From NCBI RefSeq assembly GCF_000715075.1, contig NC_134082.1, forward strand, positions 58,615,466 through 58,679,465: a DNA stretch of 64,000 bases. Direction: 5' to 3'. Of this stretch, positions 35,586 to 47,675 are shown piece after piece. The position numbers were made by a program, and so were the translations under genes. The stretch is from Nicotiana tabacum (taxonomy: Eukaryota > Streptophyta > Magnoliopsida > Solanales > Solanaceae). The notes beneath the pieces are model-generated. The model was not told where the DNA came from. It ran no database searches and worked only from the letters and a program-made list of their open reading frames with translations. Every line of letters starts with the position of its first letter. Positions within the stretch are counted from its first letter, which is position 1.

Positions 35586-36198
35586 ATTTTTAGGCTTTTA
35601 CCATTTTAGATTGTTCTTGTGAATTTGTACCTCCCTGTGTGCAAATATTTATTTAATTCCTTTAAGCATTTAACTTTTCAAAAGCAAAACTGACATATTT
35701 TTATTGTTTCCTTCCTTTATAGCTGCTTTAAATTGTAAAACTACTGTATTTATCGCTTTCTTAATGTGCAAATACATGTCATTCTTTTAATTATTGCACA
35801 ATCATCCTCAACATCATACTCCACTCGTTCCAAACAAATACTATAGCAACGCTTGATGAGTGGTTGCGCTCTTCCTATATTATTACCCCTAAATTCGAAA
35901 AGACATATTTGCAGTAAAACTAGTCGATCAACGGTGCAGTCTAAAACCCCATAGAAACCTTACTCCGTTTAAATTGTGCATGTATCATGGTCAAACCTAG
36001 TCGGGTCAGTTATGTTGTCCACATAATGATCCTTTAAGATAGCCTTGTCCAAAAGTCCACTGGGTTTCTCAAAAACCCAAACGGACATCATCACGTTTTT
36101 TGCATTTATTTGGAGAACTAAATACTTCATGCTAATTGTTGATGTATAAATAGTTGAGTCTGGTGGGGGTAGGGTCTAACCCTTTTGTTTTGTAGAAA
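35586..36198 (+). other. Leader of element B copy 2
   Basis: Collinear with 28286-28959 apart from a ~60-bp deletion at about 35940. No gene. Confidence 0.55.
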
Positions 36199-36519
36199 AT
36201 GAGGCACGAGGTCCCCAGTTTCGGTATGGTTAGCATGCCCCCGCTCTTGCTAGACTGGTGGAGGAGTCTTCCATCAAATGACCAAATCTATGAGTGGAAA
36301 GAGAGGGCCGCCAAAGCTAGCAAAAAGTTGGAATATCTAGAATATAGTCTTCTAGAATTGGAAATAAAAGTGAGGAAGAGAGTCACCGACTGCTAGAATG
36401 CTGAAGGAAACGAAGGAGAAAACCTGGCAAAGGCATTTTTTCTGATGAACCTACGCGAGCTGGAGGATTTGATCAACGAGAGCATTCAACCTGAGAAAGG
36501 TTCTTCTGGGACCAAGTAG
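36199..36519 (+). pseudogene. ORF1 remnant, element B copy 2
   Basis: Same short coiled-coil-like frame as copy 1. Here the tryptophan codon lost in copy 1 is kept, but a TAG follows at 36394-36396 where copy 1 has CAG; the frame is then recognisable to 36519. Each copy thus has its own nonsense mutation. No function can be assigned. Confidence 0.5.
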
Positions 36520-37156
36520 ATAGGAGTTTTTCTTTTTCGCTTTATAAATGTAATAAGGCCAATAGCCACTAGTGAGTTTTATTCCTTGCTTATTTAGTGT
36601 CGTTTTGGGATTCGTCTATTTTTATCAATAAAATGAGGCATTTAGCATTCTAAGTTCTCCAAATCAATTTGTTGCTAGGCCTACCTCGGGCACAAAGAGG
36701 TTCTCAAATTAGGACACGCTTTACATTCCCGCACTATGTGTTTAAATATCGCAATACTTTTTATAATCCTCACTAACTTGATTACTTTTTGTTTTATTTT
36801 TTTGTTTTATTATTCCCTTTCCAAAATGGTTAGTTCGTGCACTCTGGCATCATCATCTTATTTCACAAGATCCAAAGTCCCTTCCATACTGGCTGTGAGC
36901 AGAGGGGCACGCCTCAATAATTGGACCATCAGGACAACCAAAGCGCGACGAGCTTCGGGGTAGCAAGGCTAAAACAAGCATTATTCACTATTTTATATAC
37001 TAAATGATTTTATTTTCGCATTTTTCAATTCCCGCAATAAGATCTTCAATGTTCAAAACAGTTATTCAATTTATCAAAAACATTTTTTGATTTTCTTATG
37101 AATTAATATTTATTGCTATCATTTTTTCTCCTTACTTTACCAATACAACATTACTA
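36520..37156 (+). other. Spacer where gag and protease are missing, element B copy 2
   Basis: Collinear with 29284-29916. It holds the 46-codon frame starting at 36826 (MVSSCTLASSSYFTRSK), possibly a gag N-terminus, with weak support. Confidence 0.5.
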
Positions 37157-38160
37157 TTACTTATCTTGATGAACCGATGACTGTGACATGCAATGAGACA
37201 ACGCAACAAACAGACATTGATTCAGAGGAAGATGACATACTTGACGAGATTGTCAAAGAGGTTGAGAACTTTGAGAACAAACCTAAGTCCAACCTGGACG
37301 AGACCGAAATTGTCAACTTGGGAGATGTAGATAACATCAAGGATACGTGAATCACCATTCACCTATCGCTATCAGAGAAGAAAGAATACACAAAATTTCT
37401 AAATGAGTCTGAGGACATATTCGCCTGGTTGTATGATGACATGGCTGGTCTGAATACGTCTATTGTGGCTTAAAAACCGTCAACCGATCCAATGTGCCCA
37501 CTGGTAAAGCAAAAGCTCAGAAAGTTCAAGCCTATATGAGTTTGAAAATCAAAGAAGGAGTCAACAAGCAGATCAAAGCTAAGGTTCTCAGGGTAGTTGA
37601 ATACCCGACATGGTTAGCCAACATTGTGCCAGTGCACAAAAAAGGATGGGAAGGTCAAAGTCTGTATCGACTACCGGGATCTCAACCGAGCCAGTCCGAA
37701 AGAGGACTTCCCTTTGCCAAATATACACATTCTGATTGACAATTGCGCCAAGCATGAGCTACAGTCATTCGTAGATTGCTTTGCTGGTTATCATCAGATC
37801 TGGATGGACGAGGAAGAAGCTGAGAAAATGTCTTTCATTACGTCGTGGGGAGTGTACTGTTACAAGATGATGCCATTCAGCCTGAAGAATGCATGGGCCA
37901 CCTATATGAGGGCCATGACTACCATTTTTCATGATATGACACACAAGGAGATAGAGGTATATGTAATGATGTTATTATCAAATCCAAGAAAGCCACTGAC
38001 CATATGGAAGATCTGAGAAAGTTCTTCAATAGACTACGGAGATACAACTTGAAACTAAACCCCGCAAAGTACGCATTTGGGGTTCCTACTGGGAAATTGC
38101 TTGGGTTCATTGTGAGCCGCCGAGGAATAGAACTGGATCCATCGAAAGTTAAAGCCATTT
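37157..38160 (+). pseudogene. pol: Pol linker and reverse transcriptase, element B copy 2
   Basis: Same linker as copy 1, including the shared nonsense codon (TGA at 37348-37350). The RT frame breaks near 37640 (GTGCACAAAAAAGG) and is open at 37624-38016. Motif A is intact (FVDCFAGYHQ). The YVDD motif is destroyed by a 1-base loss plus substitution at about 37962, giving TATGTAATGATG where copy 1 has TATGTGGATGATG. The frame is restored downstream with LKLNPAKYAFGV. The lesions differ from those of copy 1, so neither copy could make a working polymerase. Confidence 0.85.
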
Positions 38161-38192
38161 AGGAACTACCACTGCCAAAGAACAAGAAGGAT

Positions 38193-39458
38193 GTGATGAG
38201 TTTCTTGGGAAGGCTTAACTACATCAGCCGATTCATATCACAATCTACAATTATATGTGAGCCAATCTTTAAGATGTTAAAGAAGGACGTCGCTACCAAA
38301 TGGACTGATGACTACCAAAAGGCCTTTGACAAAATCAAAGAGTACCTGTCAACACCACCAGTCTTAGTCCCGCCCGAGCCAGGTAGACCCTTATTACTCT
38401 ACCTTGTAGTGTTGGATGGAGCTTTCGGCTGCGTTCTGGGGCAGCATGATGAAACAAGGAGGAAAGAGCAAGCCATTTATTATCTCAGTAAGAAGTTCAC
38501 CCCGTACGAGGCCCGGTATTCTTTATTGGAACGCATCTTTTGTGCTTTAACTTGGGTAGCTCAGAAGCTGAGACATTACTTCTATGCCTATACTACATAT
38601 CTCATATCGAGAATGGATCCCTTGAAGTACATCTTTCAGAAGCCCATGCCCACTGGCAAGATAGCCAAATGGCAAATCCTGTTGAGTGAGTTCGACATTG
38701 TTTACGTAACTCAGAAAGGGGTCAAGGGACAGGCACTAGCGGACCATCTTGCTGAAAACCCCATGGATGGAGGATTCGAACCCCTGAAAACGTATTTTCT
38801 TGATGAAGAGGTATCATTCATAGGAGAAGACATTGCAGAATCATATGACGGTTGGAGAATGTTTTTCCATGGAGCAGCCAACTTCAAAGGAGTTGGCATA
38901 AGAGCAGTCCTAATAACAAAAACCAGTCAGCATTATCCGGTGTCTGCCAAACTTAGGTTCCCTTGCACCAACAATATGGCCGAGTATGATGCCTGCATAT
39001 TAGGACTCAAAATGGCCATTAACATGAATGTTCAAGAGCTGCTAGTGATTAGAGATTCAAACCTGTTTATACATCAGGTACGAGGAGAGTGGACGACCAA
39101 GAACTCCAAGATACTTCCGTATCTGCATCATGTACAAGAATTGAGAAAGAGGTTCACGAAGACGGAATTCCAGCATGTTCCTAGAATCCAGAATGAGTTC
39201 GCTGATGCACTGGCTACTCGATCATCTATGATAAAACATCCTTATAAGAATTTCATTGATCCCATTCCGATGAAAATCCATAATCAGCCAGCTTACTGTG
39301 CCCATGTCGAAGAGGAAGCAGATGAAAAGCCTTGGTTTCATGATATCAAGGAATATTTGGCAAAGGGAAAGTACTCGGAGCTTGCTAATCCAACTCAGAA
39401 ATGCACACTTTTGGAGATTGTCCAACAACTTCCTTCACAGCGGAGGAATCCTGTATAG
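38193..39458 (+). pseudogene. pol: RT connection, RNase H and second RNase H, element B copy 2
   Basis: The longest open frame in element B, 421 codons. It starts in the RT thumb/connection (MSFLGRLNYISRF) and continues through the Ty3-type RNase H (YLSKKFTPYEARYSLLERIF) into the second RNase H, with FFHGAANFKG at about residue 228, NNMAEYDACILGLKMA at about 263 and EFADALATRSS at about 343. The first catalytic aspartate of the second RNase H is histidine here (aspartate in copy 1). The frame shifts after TQKCTL, before the integrase zinc region. Confidence 0.85.
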
Positions 39459-40545
39459 GAGGACTCCCAATTTGGGATTATTGAGATATGTCGACGCAAA
39501 GGAAACATCCTGGCTGCTAGAAGAGATTCATTCTGGAACCTACGGTCCACATATGAACGGTTTTGTTTTAGCGAAGAAGATACTCCAGGCTGGTTACTTT
39601 TGGATGAATATGGAAACAGACTAAATCCAATATGTTCGAAAATGCCATCGCTGCCAGATTCATGCAGACATGATAAAGGTACCTTCGAGCGAGCTCAACA
39701 CAACAAGCTCACCGTGGCCGTTCGTCGCCTAGGGAATTTATATTATTGGACCGCTTGAGCCTGCAGCTTCAAATGGCGGACACAGGTTTATCCTGGTAGC
39801 CATAGACCATTACCAAACGGGTCGAAGTAGCATCTTACAAAGCAGTGACTAAGAAAGTCATGGCAGACTTTGTCTGCGACCGCATTGTTTGTCGATTCGG
39901 GATTCCAAATCATTACTGATAATGGCTCCAACCTCAACAGAGACTTAATGAAATCTATGTGTGAAACTTTCAAGATCATACACAACAATTCCATAGCCTA
40001 CAGGACTCAGATGAATGGAACTGTAGAAGACGCCAACAAAAATATCAAAAAGATATTGAGGAAAATGATCATTTGCTCTACTGGGGTATCTCTCCACAGT
40101 CCGCACATCAACCGGGGCAACCCCCTATATGCTGGTTTACGGTACAGAGGCTGCCATTCCCGCTGAGGTAGAAATTCCTTCCTTAAGGATCGTATAAGAA
40201 GCTGAGCTTGACGATGTAGAGTGGGTGAAAAGTCGCTATGAGCAACTAGCCCTTATAGATGGAAAGAGAATGAATGCAGTCTGCCATGGTCAACTCTACC
40301 AGAACAGAATGTCTAGAGCCTTCAACAAAAGAGTCAAGCCAAGACAGTTCACACCGGGGCAGCTGGTGTTAAAGAAAATTTTTCCGCATCAAAATGAAGC
40401 CAAAGGGAAGTTCTCTCCCAACTGGCAGGGTCCATATATGGTTCACCGGGTTTTGACAGGATGAGCCCTCATACTTGCAAAAATAGACAGAGAAGTCTGG
40501 CCAAAACCGATCAATTCAGATGCAGTCAAATGTTACTATGTGTAA
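39459..40545 (+). pseudogene. pol: Integrase, element B copy 2
   Basis: The zinc-binding domain begins in the frame ending at 39624 (EIHSGTYGPHMNGFVLAKKILQAGYFW) and stops at a TAA where copy 1 reads TAC. The core has several indels near 39740-39910; the open part at 39870-40166 keeps ITDNGSN and, unlike copy 1, the conserved glutamate in MNGTVEDANKN. A ~36-codon deletion lies near 40068 relative to copy 1. The C-terminal part is open at 40225-40464 and pol ends at a TAA at 40543-40545. Confidence 0.8.
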
Positions 40546-41269
40546 TCTTTATGCTTTCCTTATATGATGTAAATTGACCTATGCCTGACCTGATTCCCGT
40601 TTAAGAGGGAATACGTAGGTAGCCCTATGGGTTCGATCACAATTCAATAAAAATTTCATATCCCCCCGCAATTGGAATCTGGGGCAGAATTTTGAGGAGG
40701 ACCCTAAAAATTCCGAAGTAATTTCAGCTAATCGACATACAAGCAGCAGTTAGAAAAGTCAACCCATCAAACTGGGGAAGAATTTTGTTGAGGACCCTCA
40801 AAATTCCGTAGCTGGAGAGGTTGCAATGTACTGAACTACGTCACAGTCGTCGGTTCATCTAAAGGCTATTTCTAATTACACATTTATGTCATACTTTTAC
40901 AAAATCATGCATGTTTATTATTGAAACTGCTTTGTTTAGCAACGCTACCCCAATGATACAAACAGTTTCACCAGATCAAAGCCGAACGAGTCAAGCAAAG
41001 CCATCGGGGATACGAACTAACCTTCCCCCTTACAAAACTCATGATTTTTCTTTGGATGCAGCCACTAGGATTGCGAAATCGTTAAACATACTATACACCC
41101 ATGGAACAAACATTGTTCAAGAATACGATTATTAGAACCATTGCACTTACCAATATTTGCTATTAGCGCACACCCGTAACGGTCTGTATATCACAATGCT
41201 CCTAGTAATCACAACACCGCAATCCGCTATAAGCTAAGAAAACTCTACTGTCATTTATTATCTTATTTC
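40546..41269 (+). other. Post-pol region, element B copy 2
   Basis: Collinear with 33336-34059, with a two-stem motif at 40578-40625. No gene. Confidence 0.55.
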
Positions 41270-41715
41270 TTGCATAAGGCTACTATTCTACCTTCCGAGA
41301 CTAAACGGTGTCTCCCTCTGCATCTGCATTGTATAAGTCTATCATTCTGCCTTCCAACTTGCATAAGGCTACCATTCTGCCTTCCGAGGTTAAGCTCTAC
41401 CTCCATCTGCATCTGCATTGCATAAGGCTATCATTCTGCCTTCCAACTTGCATAAGGCTACCATTCTGCCTTCCGAGGTTAAGCTCTACCTCCATCTGTA
41501 TTGCATAAGGCTACTATTCTGCTTTCCAATCTGCATAAGGCTACCATTCTGCCTTCTGAGGTTAAGCTCCACCTCCATTTGCATCTACATTGCACAAGGC
41601 TACTATTCTGCCTTCCAATCTGCACAAGGCTACCATTCTGTCTTCCGAGGTTAAGCTCTACCTCCATCTGCATCTGCATTCGCATCTTTGCATAAGGCTA
41701 CTTTTTGCCTTTCGA
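41270..41715. repeat. Tandem repeats in the 3' UTR, element B copy 2
   Basis: Same array type as 34060-34520; the unit number and order differ slightly between the copies, showing turnover after the duplication. Confidence 0.85.
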
Positions 41716-42490
41716 GGCTAAGCTCTGCCTCCAATTTTCTTCGAAATTAAGCACTATCTCAAGCACTATTTATCTCGCTTTTCTTATGGGCTAAGATCTG
41801 CCCTTCAATTTGCAAGACTAAGCTCTGTCTTGCCCATACAACTGCATCCTTCATGGGCTGAAATATCGCTAACTCATCCAAAGGCATCATCATTCGGAGG
41901 CACCATCTTCATATCTCGAAAACACCATGTCATGGCCTGAGAATCTCTTTCAATTTTTTGCATATCATTATTCAAAGGTGTCATGGTTCTGAGGCACCAT
42001 CCTCACAGCCCGAGAACATCATTTCATGGCTTGTGAACCCTTTATCATATGCTTTAGGGCCCAGGACATCATGGTCTAAGGACATCATCCTCATCGTCCG
42101 AAGACAACCTTCATGGTCCAACGGGAATTTGCATCATATTTAAATTTACGCACAATATATGCTTGTATTGCTTATTTGCAGGTAAACCGGCGAGCAATGA
42201 CTACCCCAGCAGGAGCTATCCCGCTCCAGTTCCCGCAGCCATATCAAACCTAACCATTCCCGTAAACCGCCCACTCACTCGGCCCTAGATATTGCGTCCG
42301 TTCTTGAAAGTGCTTCATCGATATACTCTGGCCGATAGATCCTGAACTACACATGGCCTGATTCCTGTAAAACTGAGGATATGTAGATAACTTAGAAGCT
42401 AGGGTGCAGCCTAAATCTTCCCAAACCGTTCCGCTCGGTCAAAATTGGCCATCATTTCTTTACCCGGAAACTCTTTCATTCTTCTAGGGT
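41716..42490 (+). other. Distal 3' UTR, element B copy 2
   Basis: Collinear with 34521-35284; two-stem motif at 42344-42391. No gene. Confidence 0.55.
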
Positions 42491-43179
42491 AAAGATGGAC
42501 AACTGTTGATACCCAATTTTTTCCTATATTTTTAATATGCCAGATACCTTCAAAATAACATATATATGCATACATAAGCATATCCAAGCTTTTTATTATT
42601 TTTTCCATAATTTTAAAGGTTTAAATTTATTTATTTGCTCCCTTTTTATCCATAAAATTCCCAATAATTATTTCCAAGATTATTATTTTTGATAATTCTT
42701 CTATTTAATTTCTACATTTATGCCAAAATATGGCTAAAGTAATTTTTACATATTTTATTTAGTATTTTTAAAGCTAAATTGCATATAATTGCAATACTAT
42801 CCCTTTTAAATTTAATTATGTTATTTATGCATATAATTGGATCCTGTATTTTTAAATTATTAATTATATATTATAAATCATTTTAGCCCTTTAAATTAGT
42901 TTTCAGAAAACTACTTACTATTTTTATAATTTAAATAGGGAAAAAATGGCTATTTAGCTTATAGCCAAATTTGGCTTTTAATTATAGCCAAATCAAGACC
43001 CCAATCCCCAACCCAATTAAAACCCATCGGACCCAGGCCCAAACCCAATTTTATACCCAACCCACCTATCCCATTCATCTGGACCGTTGATCATTCAGAT
43101 CAACGGTCCCCATTTCCCCTTCCTAAATTAAACCCAAACAACCCCCCAAACCCTCTCATTTCCTCACTCAACCGACTCT

Positions 43180-43192
43180 CATCTCTCTCACT

Positions 43193-43222
<30 letters not shown>
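43180..43222. repeat. CT / CTAT microsatellite in the element B LTR
   Basis: A run of CTCTCT followed by four CTAT units within U3 of the LTR. Confidence 0.85.
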
Positions 43223-43224
<2 letters not shown>

Positions 43225-44629
43225 TTGGTTCTCTCTAGAAGCTTCCCCCTCCCCTCCCCTCGTCTACGATGAACTTCAAACCACCTTCTCCGGCCATCTC
43301 CTTGCCTGAATCCATGGTGGTCTCACCACCTACCATCTTTATGGCTCCATCTTGAGCATGTGTCATCGTTCGAGGCCTTTCAGTGAACCAGAGGCGGTTC
43401 ACTCGCCTCCCATGGTTTCCCATGCCATTTTCCGGCCATCCATGGCCGTTCGAGTAAGATCTGTGACTTTTCCGGTTAGATCGGTAACTTTTTGAAGTTT
43501 TCTCACTTTTTCTAGGTTCTTTGAAACCCTAACTTTAAAGATTTTCCCATCGTCTTTCAGATTTGCCTTAGATCTACATATATTATGAACCTCTTGGTGT
43601 TTTTCTCAAAGGTTTTCCCGAATTTTTTCAAAGTGACTCCCCGTCTTCAAGATTAGGGTTTCTCAAATGCTCTTAAAAGACTTCTCCGCTGATTTTCAGT
43701 GTTGTCTTATGATTTAACTATGTTTAAACAGTTTGTTTATGTTTTTTTTCTTCTACCTGATTCATCGTGTTGAAAACCCTAAGTATTTTGGTTTTGTCCA
43801 GGGTTCTGAAATTGTCTTTGTTTATTTTGTATGTATACTTGTTTCGATTGAGTTCTTTATGTTTAGATCCTTTTCTTTGTTTATCTTGACCGATTCTGAG
43901 TTCTTACCGCCTTTTTACTCAACTTTTTTAAAATCCTAATTTCTTAAAGATCTCCTCACTTGTTACTGTGAGTTGTAAAGACTCTCTTTATTTGTTTCTG
44001 TGTGTTGGCCTGATCTTCTTTACTCGTTAGGTTGATTTTTCACTCTGGTTCTATGTGTTAGCCACGACTACTGGACTTTGTTGATTATCATGCTTTGAGT
44101 AGTCCTTAGTTTACTCATGTCACTTCTGCATGTTTGTGTTCATCTAGTTTGCTTCTTTTTGTCAATATGTTTGACCATGCATGTCTGATACGCATGTTCA
44201 TTCTTTTCTATTTATATGACAAAGTGCAAAATCATGACTCCCTTTGATTGATCTTGATTTCCTTAAATTACGGTCTGATTGCAAGGTTTTCTTATAAACC
44301 CCTAAATTTTACTTGTTTGTTTAAGTTGATTGATTCTATTCCCTTATTTACTGTGGTGCTTCATTCTTGCTGAATCCTTTCCTCAAATTAAGTATATTAT
44401 GTACTTAGACTCAGTCATATACTCTATACTTTTACTACCCTTATATGGTACAAAGTCAATCTTTCTCAAACTGATTTTATTTCCTTAGTTATCCCTGTTA
44501 GTATCCGTTTGAGCTATAATTCCTTGATTAAAGGGGAGTACTTGTATTAATGGGATTCTAATTGTGATTACTTTCATATTTGTGATAAACCTTTACTTGT
44601 TACCTTATTTTCTACCTATTTTTTAAAGC

Positions 44630-44637
44630 TATAAATA
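44630..44637 (+). promoter_or_regulatory. TATA box in the element B LTR
   Basis: TATAAATA followed at ~30 bp by a pyrimidine-rich CTCTTCTCTAAAGAC start-like region. Confidence 0.55.
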
Positions 44638-47144
44638 CTCTACCCTCTCTTCTCTAAAGACAAGAACAAATTAGTTCAAAACACACACATACACATTCAA
44701 ACTCTCTCTTCTTTCTCTACTACTTGTGCTACTGCTTGTCTAGCCGGTTGAAAGCCAAGGTTAGATTGTGGAATTCTACTTGCCTTACTTTTTCTGCACT
44801 TTGCTTCCTTAACTGGTATGTCCTAGTTTAATTTTAAAGCCTCAACAACAACATGCTTCTCTTATTGTCTATTTCTACTTGTGGTTCTGTTGTGAAACCT
44901 GCAGTTGAGTTACATTACTAGCATGTTATTATGTCTCCCCTTCCCTTTAAATTAATGCATTCCCTTATGTGTGTTTCAAAGCATGTTTTGTCAATCACTT
45001 AATATGTACTTACCATCTTATGAATCCCAAATCCCTGTCCCTTCCACGTGTTTATGTTCTTTCTGACGGTTTTGGATTATGCCAGTATTAGCTATTGTTG
45101 TGCATGTCCAAACCAGACCCTTACTGGAGTTATACGTTTATAGTCAATGTCTGTGTATCCCCAATCTCTTGACCCCCTATGTGACTATTGATTTTGTGTG
45201 TGATCCCATCTTAAGGTGTTTGAGTTCTGTTTGCTTGTACAACTACTTTCCATCATCTCTGTTACTGATTGCTTTCAAAATGGACTTGTCAGTCCAGTTT
45301 TTTAAAAAAACTCCTTTCAAGCATGTGTTATGCACTTTCACTATACTCTTAGAATACTAGGTTCTGCCCCTTTTGTGTGAGCCTTGCCTTGGAACCCTTG
45401 AGCTCCCTCTAACTTGGACATATGAAAGCTGGACTTTCCACACTGCACTTACTCTGTCTTGGCTATGAAATCTGGGTGTGAACACTGCTCGGGATCCCTT
45501 GAGATCCTTAGGGAACTCTGACACACCTAGATATGAGGGAAAACTGTGAACAATATTGGCACTTGAAGTGATTGATTATATAACTCAGAGAGGAAGTCCT
45601 AATTAAGCTTCCTATAGTGTAACTTCTTATTTTCATTGTTACTTATGTAATTCACTCACATGGTCTGTAAACAAGTATTGGGTCTAGCTAGTAAAAAAGG
45701 ATGGGGTAAATATGTATGCTATAGTTGTAAGGGTAGAAAACATGTTAATAGGTTTATGTTCCTAATTTTACAATACAAACCATGCTTAGGGCTCATACAT
45801 GCATTAGAAATCATGCATTTAGGTCTCATGTTTATTACTTCAGCATGTGTATCCTTACAAAATCATGTGTTAAAATCTGCTAAAAATTAGTACTTTACTA
45901 TTATCTGTAATCCTACCGTGCATTTAGAAACCCTGCTCTTAGGAAATTCTGCAATCTTGCCATACGCATTTAGAAATCATGCTCTAGGAATTCTGCATCA
46001 TGAGTTTTATACATGCATATTAGATACCATGTTTTAGGACCTCATTTGTACTTGCATTCACACTTAGTGCAAATTGTTGATTATAAAAGAGGTAAAAAAA
46101 CAGTTTCACACTTGATTATCCTGTCTAAAATAACTGGTAATAATATCTGCATTCGACTAGAACAACATGCGCTTAGGGTAAAATAAGCTCCACACTATTT
46201 TAATAACTCAGAATAGTTGCTGCACATCACCTAGGCAAGCCTTAGGTAATCGATTTAAATAAAACCAGAACCGTCTCTGTGATCAGTGTTTAATTATCAA
46301 CTGTTAAAATCAGTAGGCAAGCCTGATTCGGACTTCTTTTCTGAGTCATGTGATAGATCTAGTTCTGCTGTAATCAATTAGATACCATGCTTAGAATTCT
46401 GCATTCAGACCTTATTTGTGTATGAGTCATGCTGTCTATATGCGTTACCTGTGGAGGTATACCTGAGCCTTCTACTTGCTTCTGTCTTTTCCTTAAAATG
46501 CAGTCCTATATGTTCTTGCTTGTCGCTTAGTATTTTGCCTTTAAACCTGAAGGTCTGCCTAGAACTTTCCTAATAGGATAGAAGTCCTAAACTCCTCCGG
46601 GACTAATAGGAAGGGACGGGTAACAACATGGATATGATGACCAGTGCGTTAATATCACGTGTAGCCCCTCTTCTAGGAGTGTCATACCGGGTATTGCATT
46701 AATGTGATCCATATTACAAACAAACTCAGGACTCCCCTTTACATTCATAAGCATGCTTCGATTGCAATCTTTTCAAAATCTTGTTTTTTCATTAATCATT
46801 TTCAAATACTTGTGTATTTAAACCTAAACCCCCTACTATGTGAGCCTTACTTGACTACTTTCTAATTGCACAAATTCACAAAAACTGTCTGGCCGGGAAC
46901 CACATTAGTGGATCCTGAGGGGTGCCTAACACCTTCCCCTTAGGATAATTTTAAGCCCTTACCCTATATCTGGTTACCAAAACGTACCTGCAAATGAACC
47001 TTATAGGTGCCCTAACACACCTTAACAATCGTTAGGTGGCGACTCTCCAAAATTGCAGGAACCCCTTCTCAAAAGGAAAGAGTTGTCCCAACCATAATGT
47101 CATGAACCCGATTTTCACGGAAAGGAAAAAAGGGGGGCGCGACA

Positions 47145-47675
47145 CCCACACATCAAAAATCTCGACCTCTAGGATGTTATTCAAAGTCATCTCATGCCTC
47201 TTTCTGATTGTTCCTGTTCTTTGACACTGGTCAAACTTCTTAACAAATGCATGAGCATCCTTAAATAATGTTGGCCAAAAGAAACCGGACTATAATATAT
47301 TTATAGCTTTTCTATCTCCTCCATGATGGACCCCATAGGGTGATGCATGACAATCCTACAACACTAATTCCACCTCCTTTTTTGGAATGCATCTTCTTAT
47401 CAACTGATCATCATACTGCTTGTAGAAGTATGGTTCATCCCAGTAGTAGAAGTTCACATCATATAGAAACCTCTTTCTAGCTTCTGATTCAATTTTAGGA
47501 GGAAGTACCCCACTCACAAGATAGTTCACATAGTCCGCATATAATGGGGGAGGGTCTTGGGTGATAGCAAAAGTTTCTCATCAGGAAATGCTTCTTTAGT
47601 TTCTCCACCCTCCTCTACATTGTCATGATTTTTCCGCCTTGATAGATGATCAACTACTTGGTTTTCTGTGCCCTT
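47145..47675 (-). pseudogene. pol: Element D integrase, zinc-binding domain (truncated)
   Basis: On the minus strand, after the RNase H, the translation in patched frames shows DHLSRR, then an H-H-C-C region (LVL.DCHASPYGVHHGGDRK and FDQCQRTG) followed by ILEVEIFDVW, where plant Athila integrases continue into the catalytic core. The sequence is cut at 47145 by the end of element B's LTR. Several stop codons and frameshifts are present (for example near 47340 and 47570). No catalytic core is in the window. Confidence 0.7.

Larger units (their letters stand above)
26242..47144 (+). mobile_element. Element B: tandem dimer of a defective Ogre/Tat-like retrotransposon
   Basis: The order is 3' part of a first LTR (26242-28266), internal copy 1 (28267-35297), a 268-bp LTR (35298-35565), internal copy 2 (35566-42503) and a full LTR (42504-47144). 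Both interiors have a PBS, a short ORF1 remnant, pol with RT, RNase H, a second RNase H and integrase, tandem repeats and a PPT. Both lack gag and protease. Two adjacent RNase H domains are a known trait of the Tat clade. The element is inserted in the integrase of element D at 47145, and its own first LTR is split by element A. Confidence 0.85.
42504..47144 (+). repeat. Element B 3' LTR, full length 4.6 kb
   Basis: Starts TGTTGATACCC after a PPT and ends GGGGGGCGCGACA before element D sequence. The only LTR of this family complete in the window. It includes a CT-rich microsatellite (43180-43222), a TATA box at 44630-44637 and a U5-like part shared with 26242-28266. Confidence 0.9.

Noticed and set aside
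43235..43423. Possible small host gene in the B LTR
   Set aside because: Short frame without a domain, inside U3 of a well-bounded LTR.
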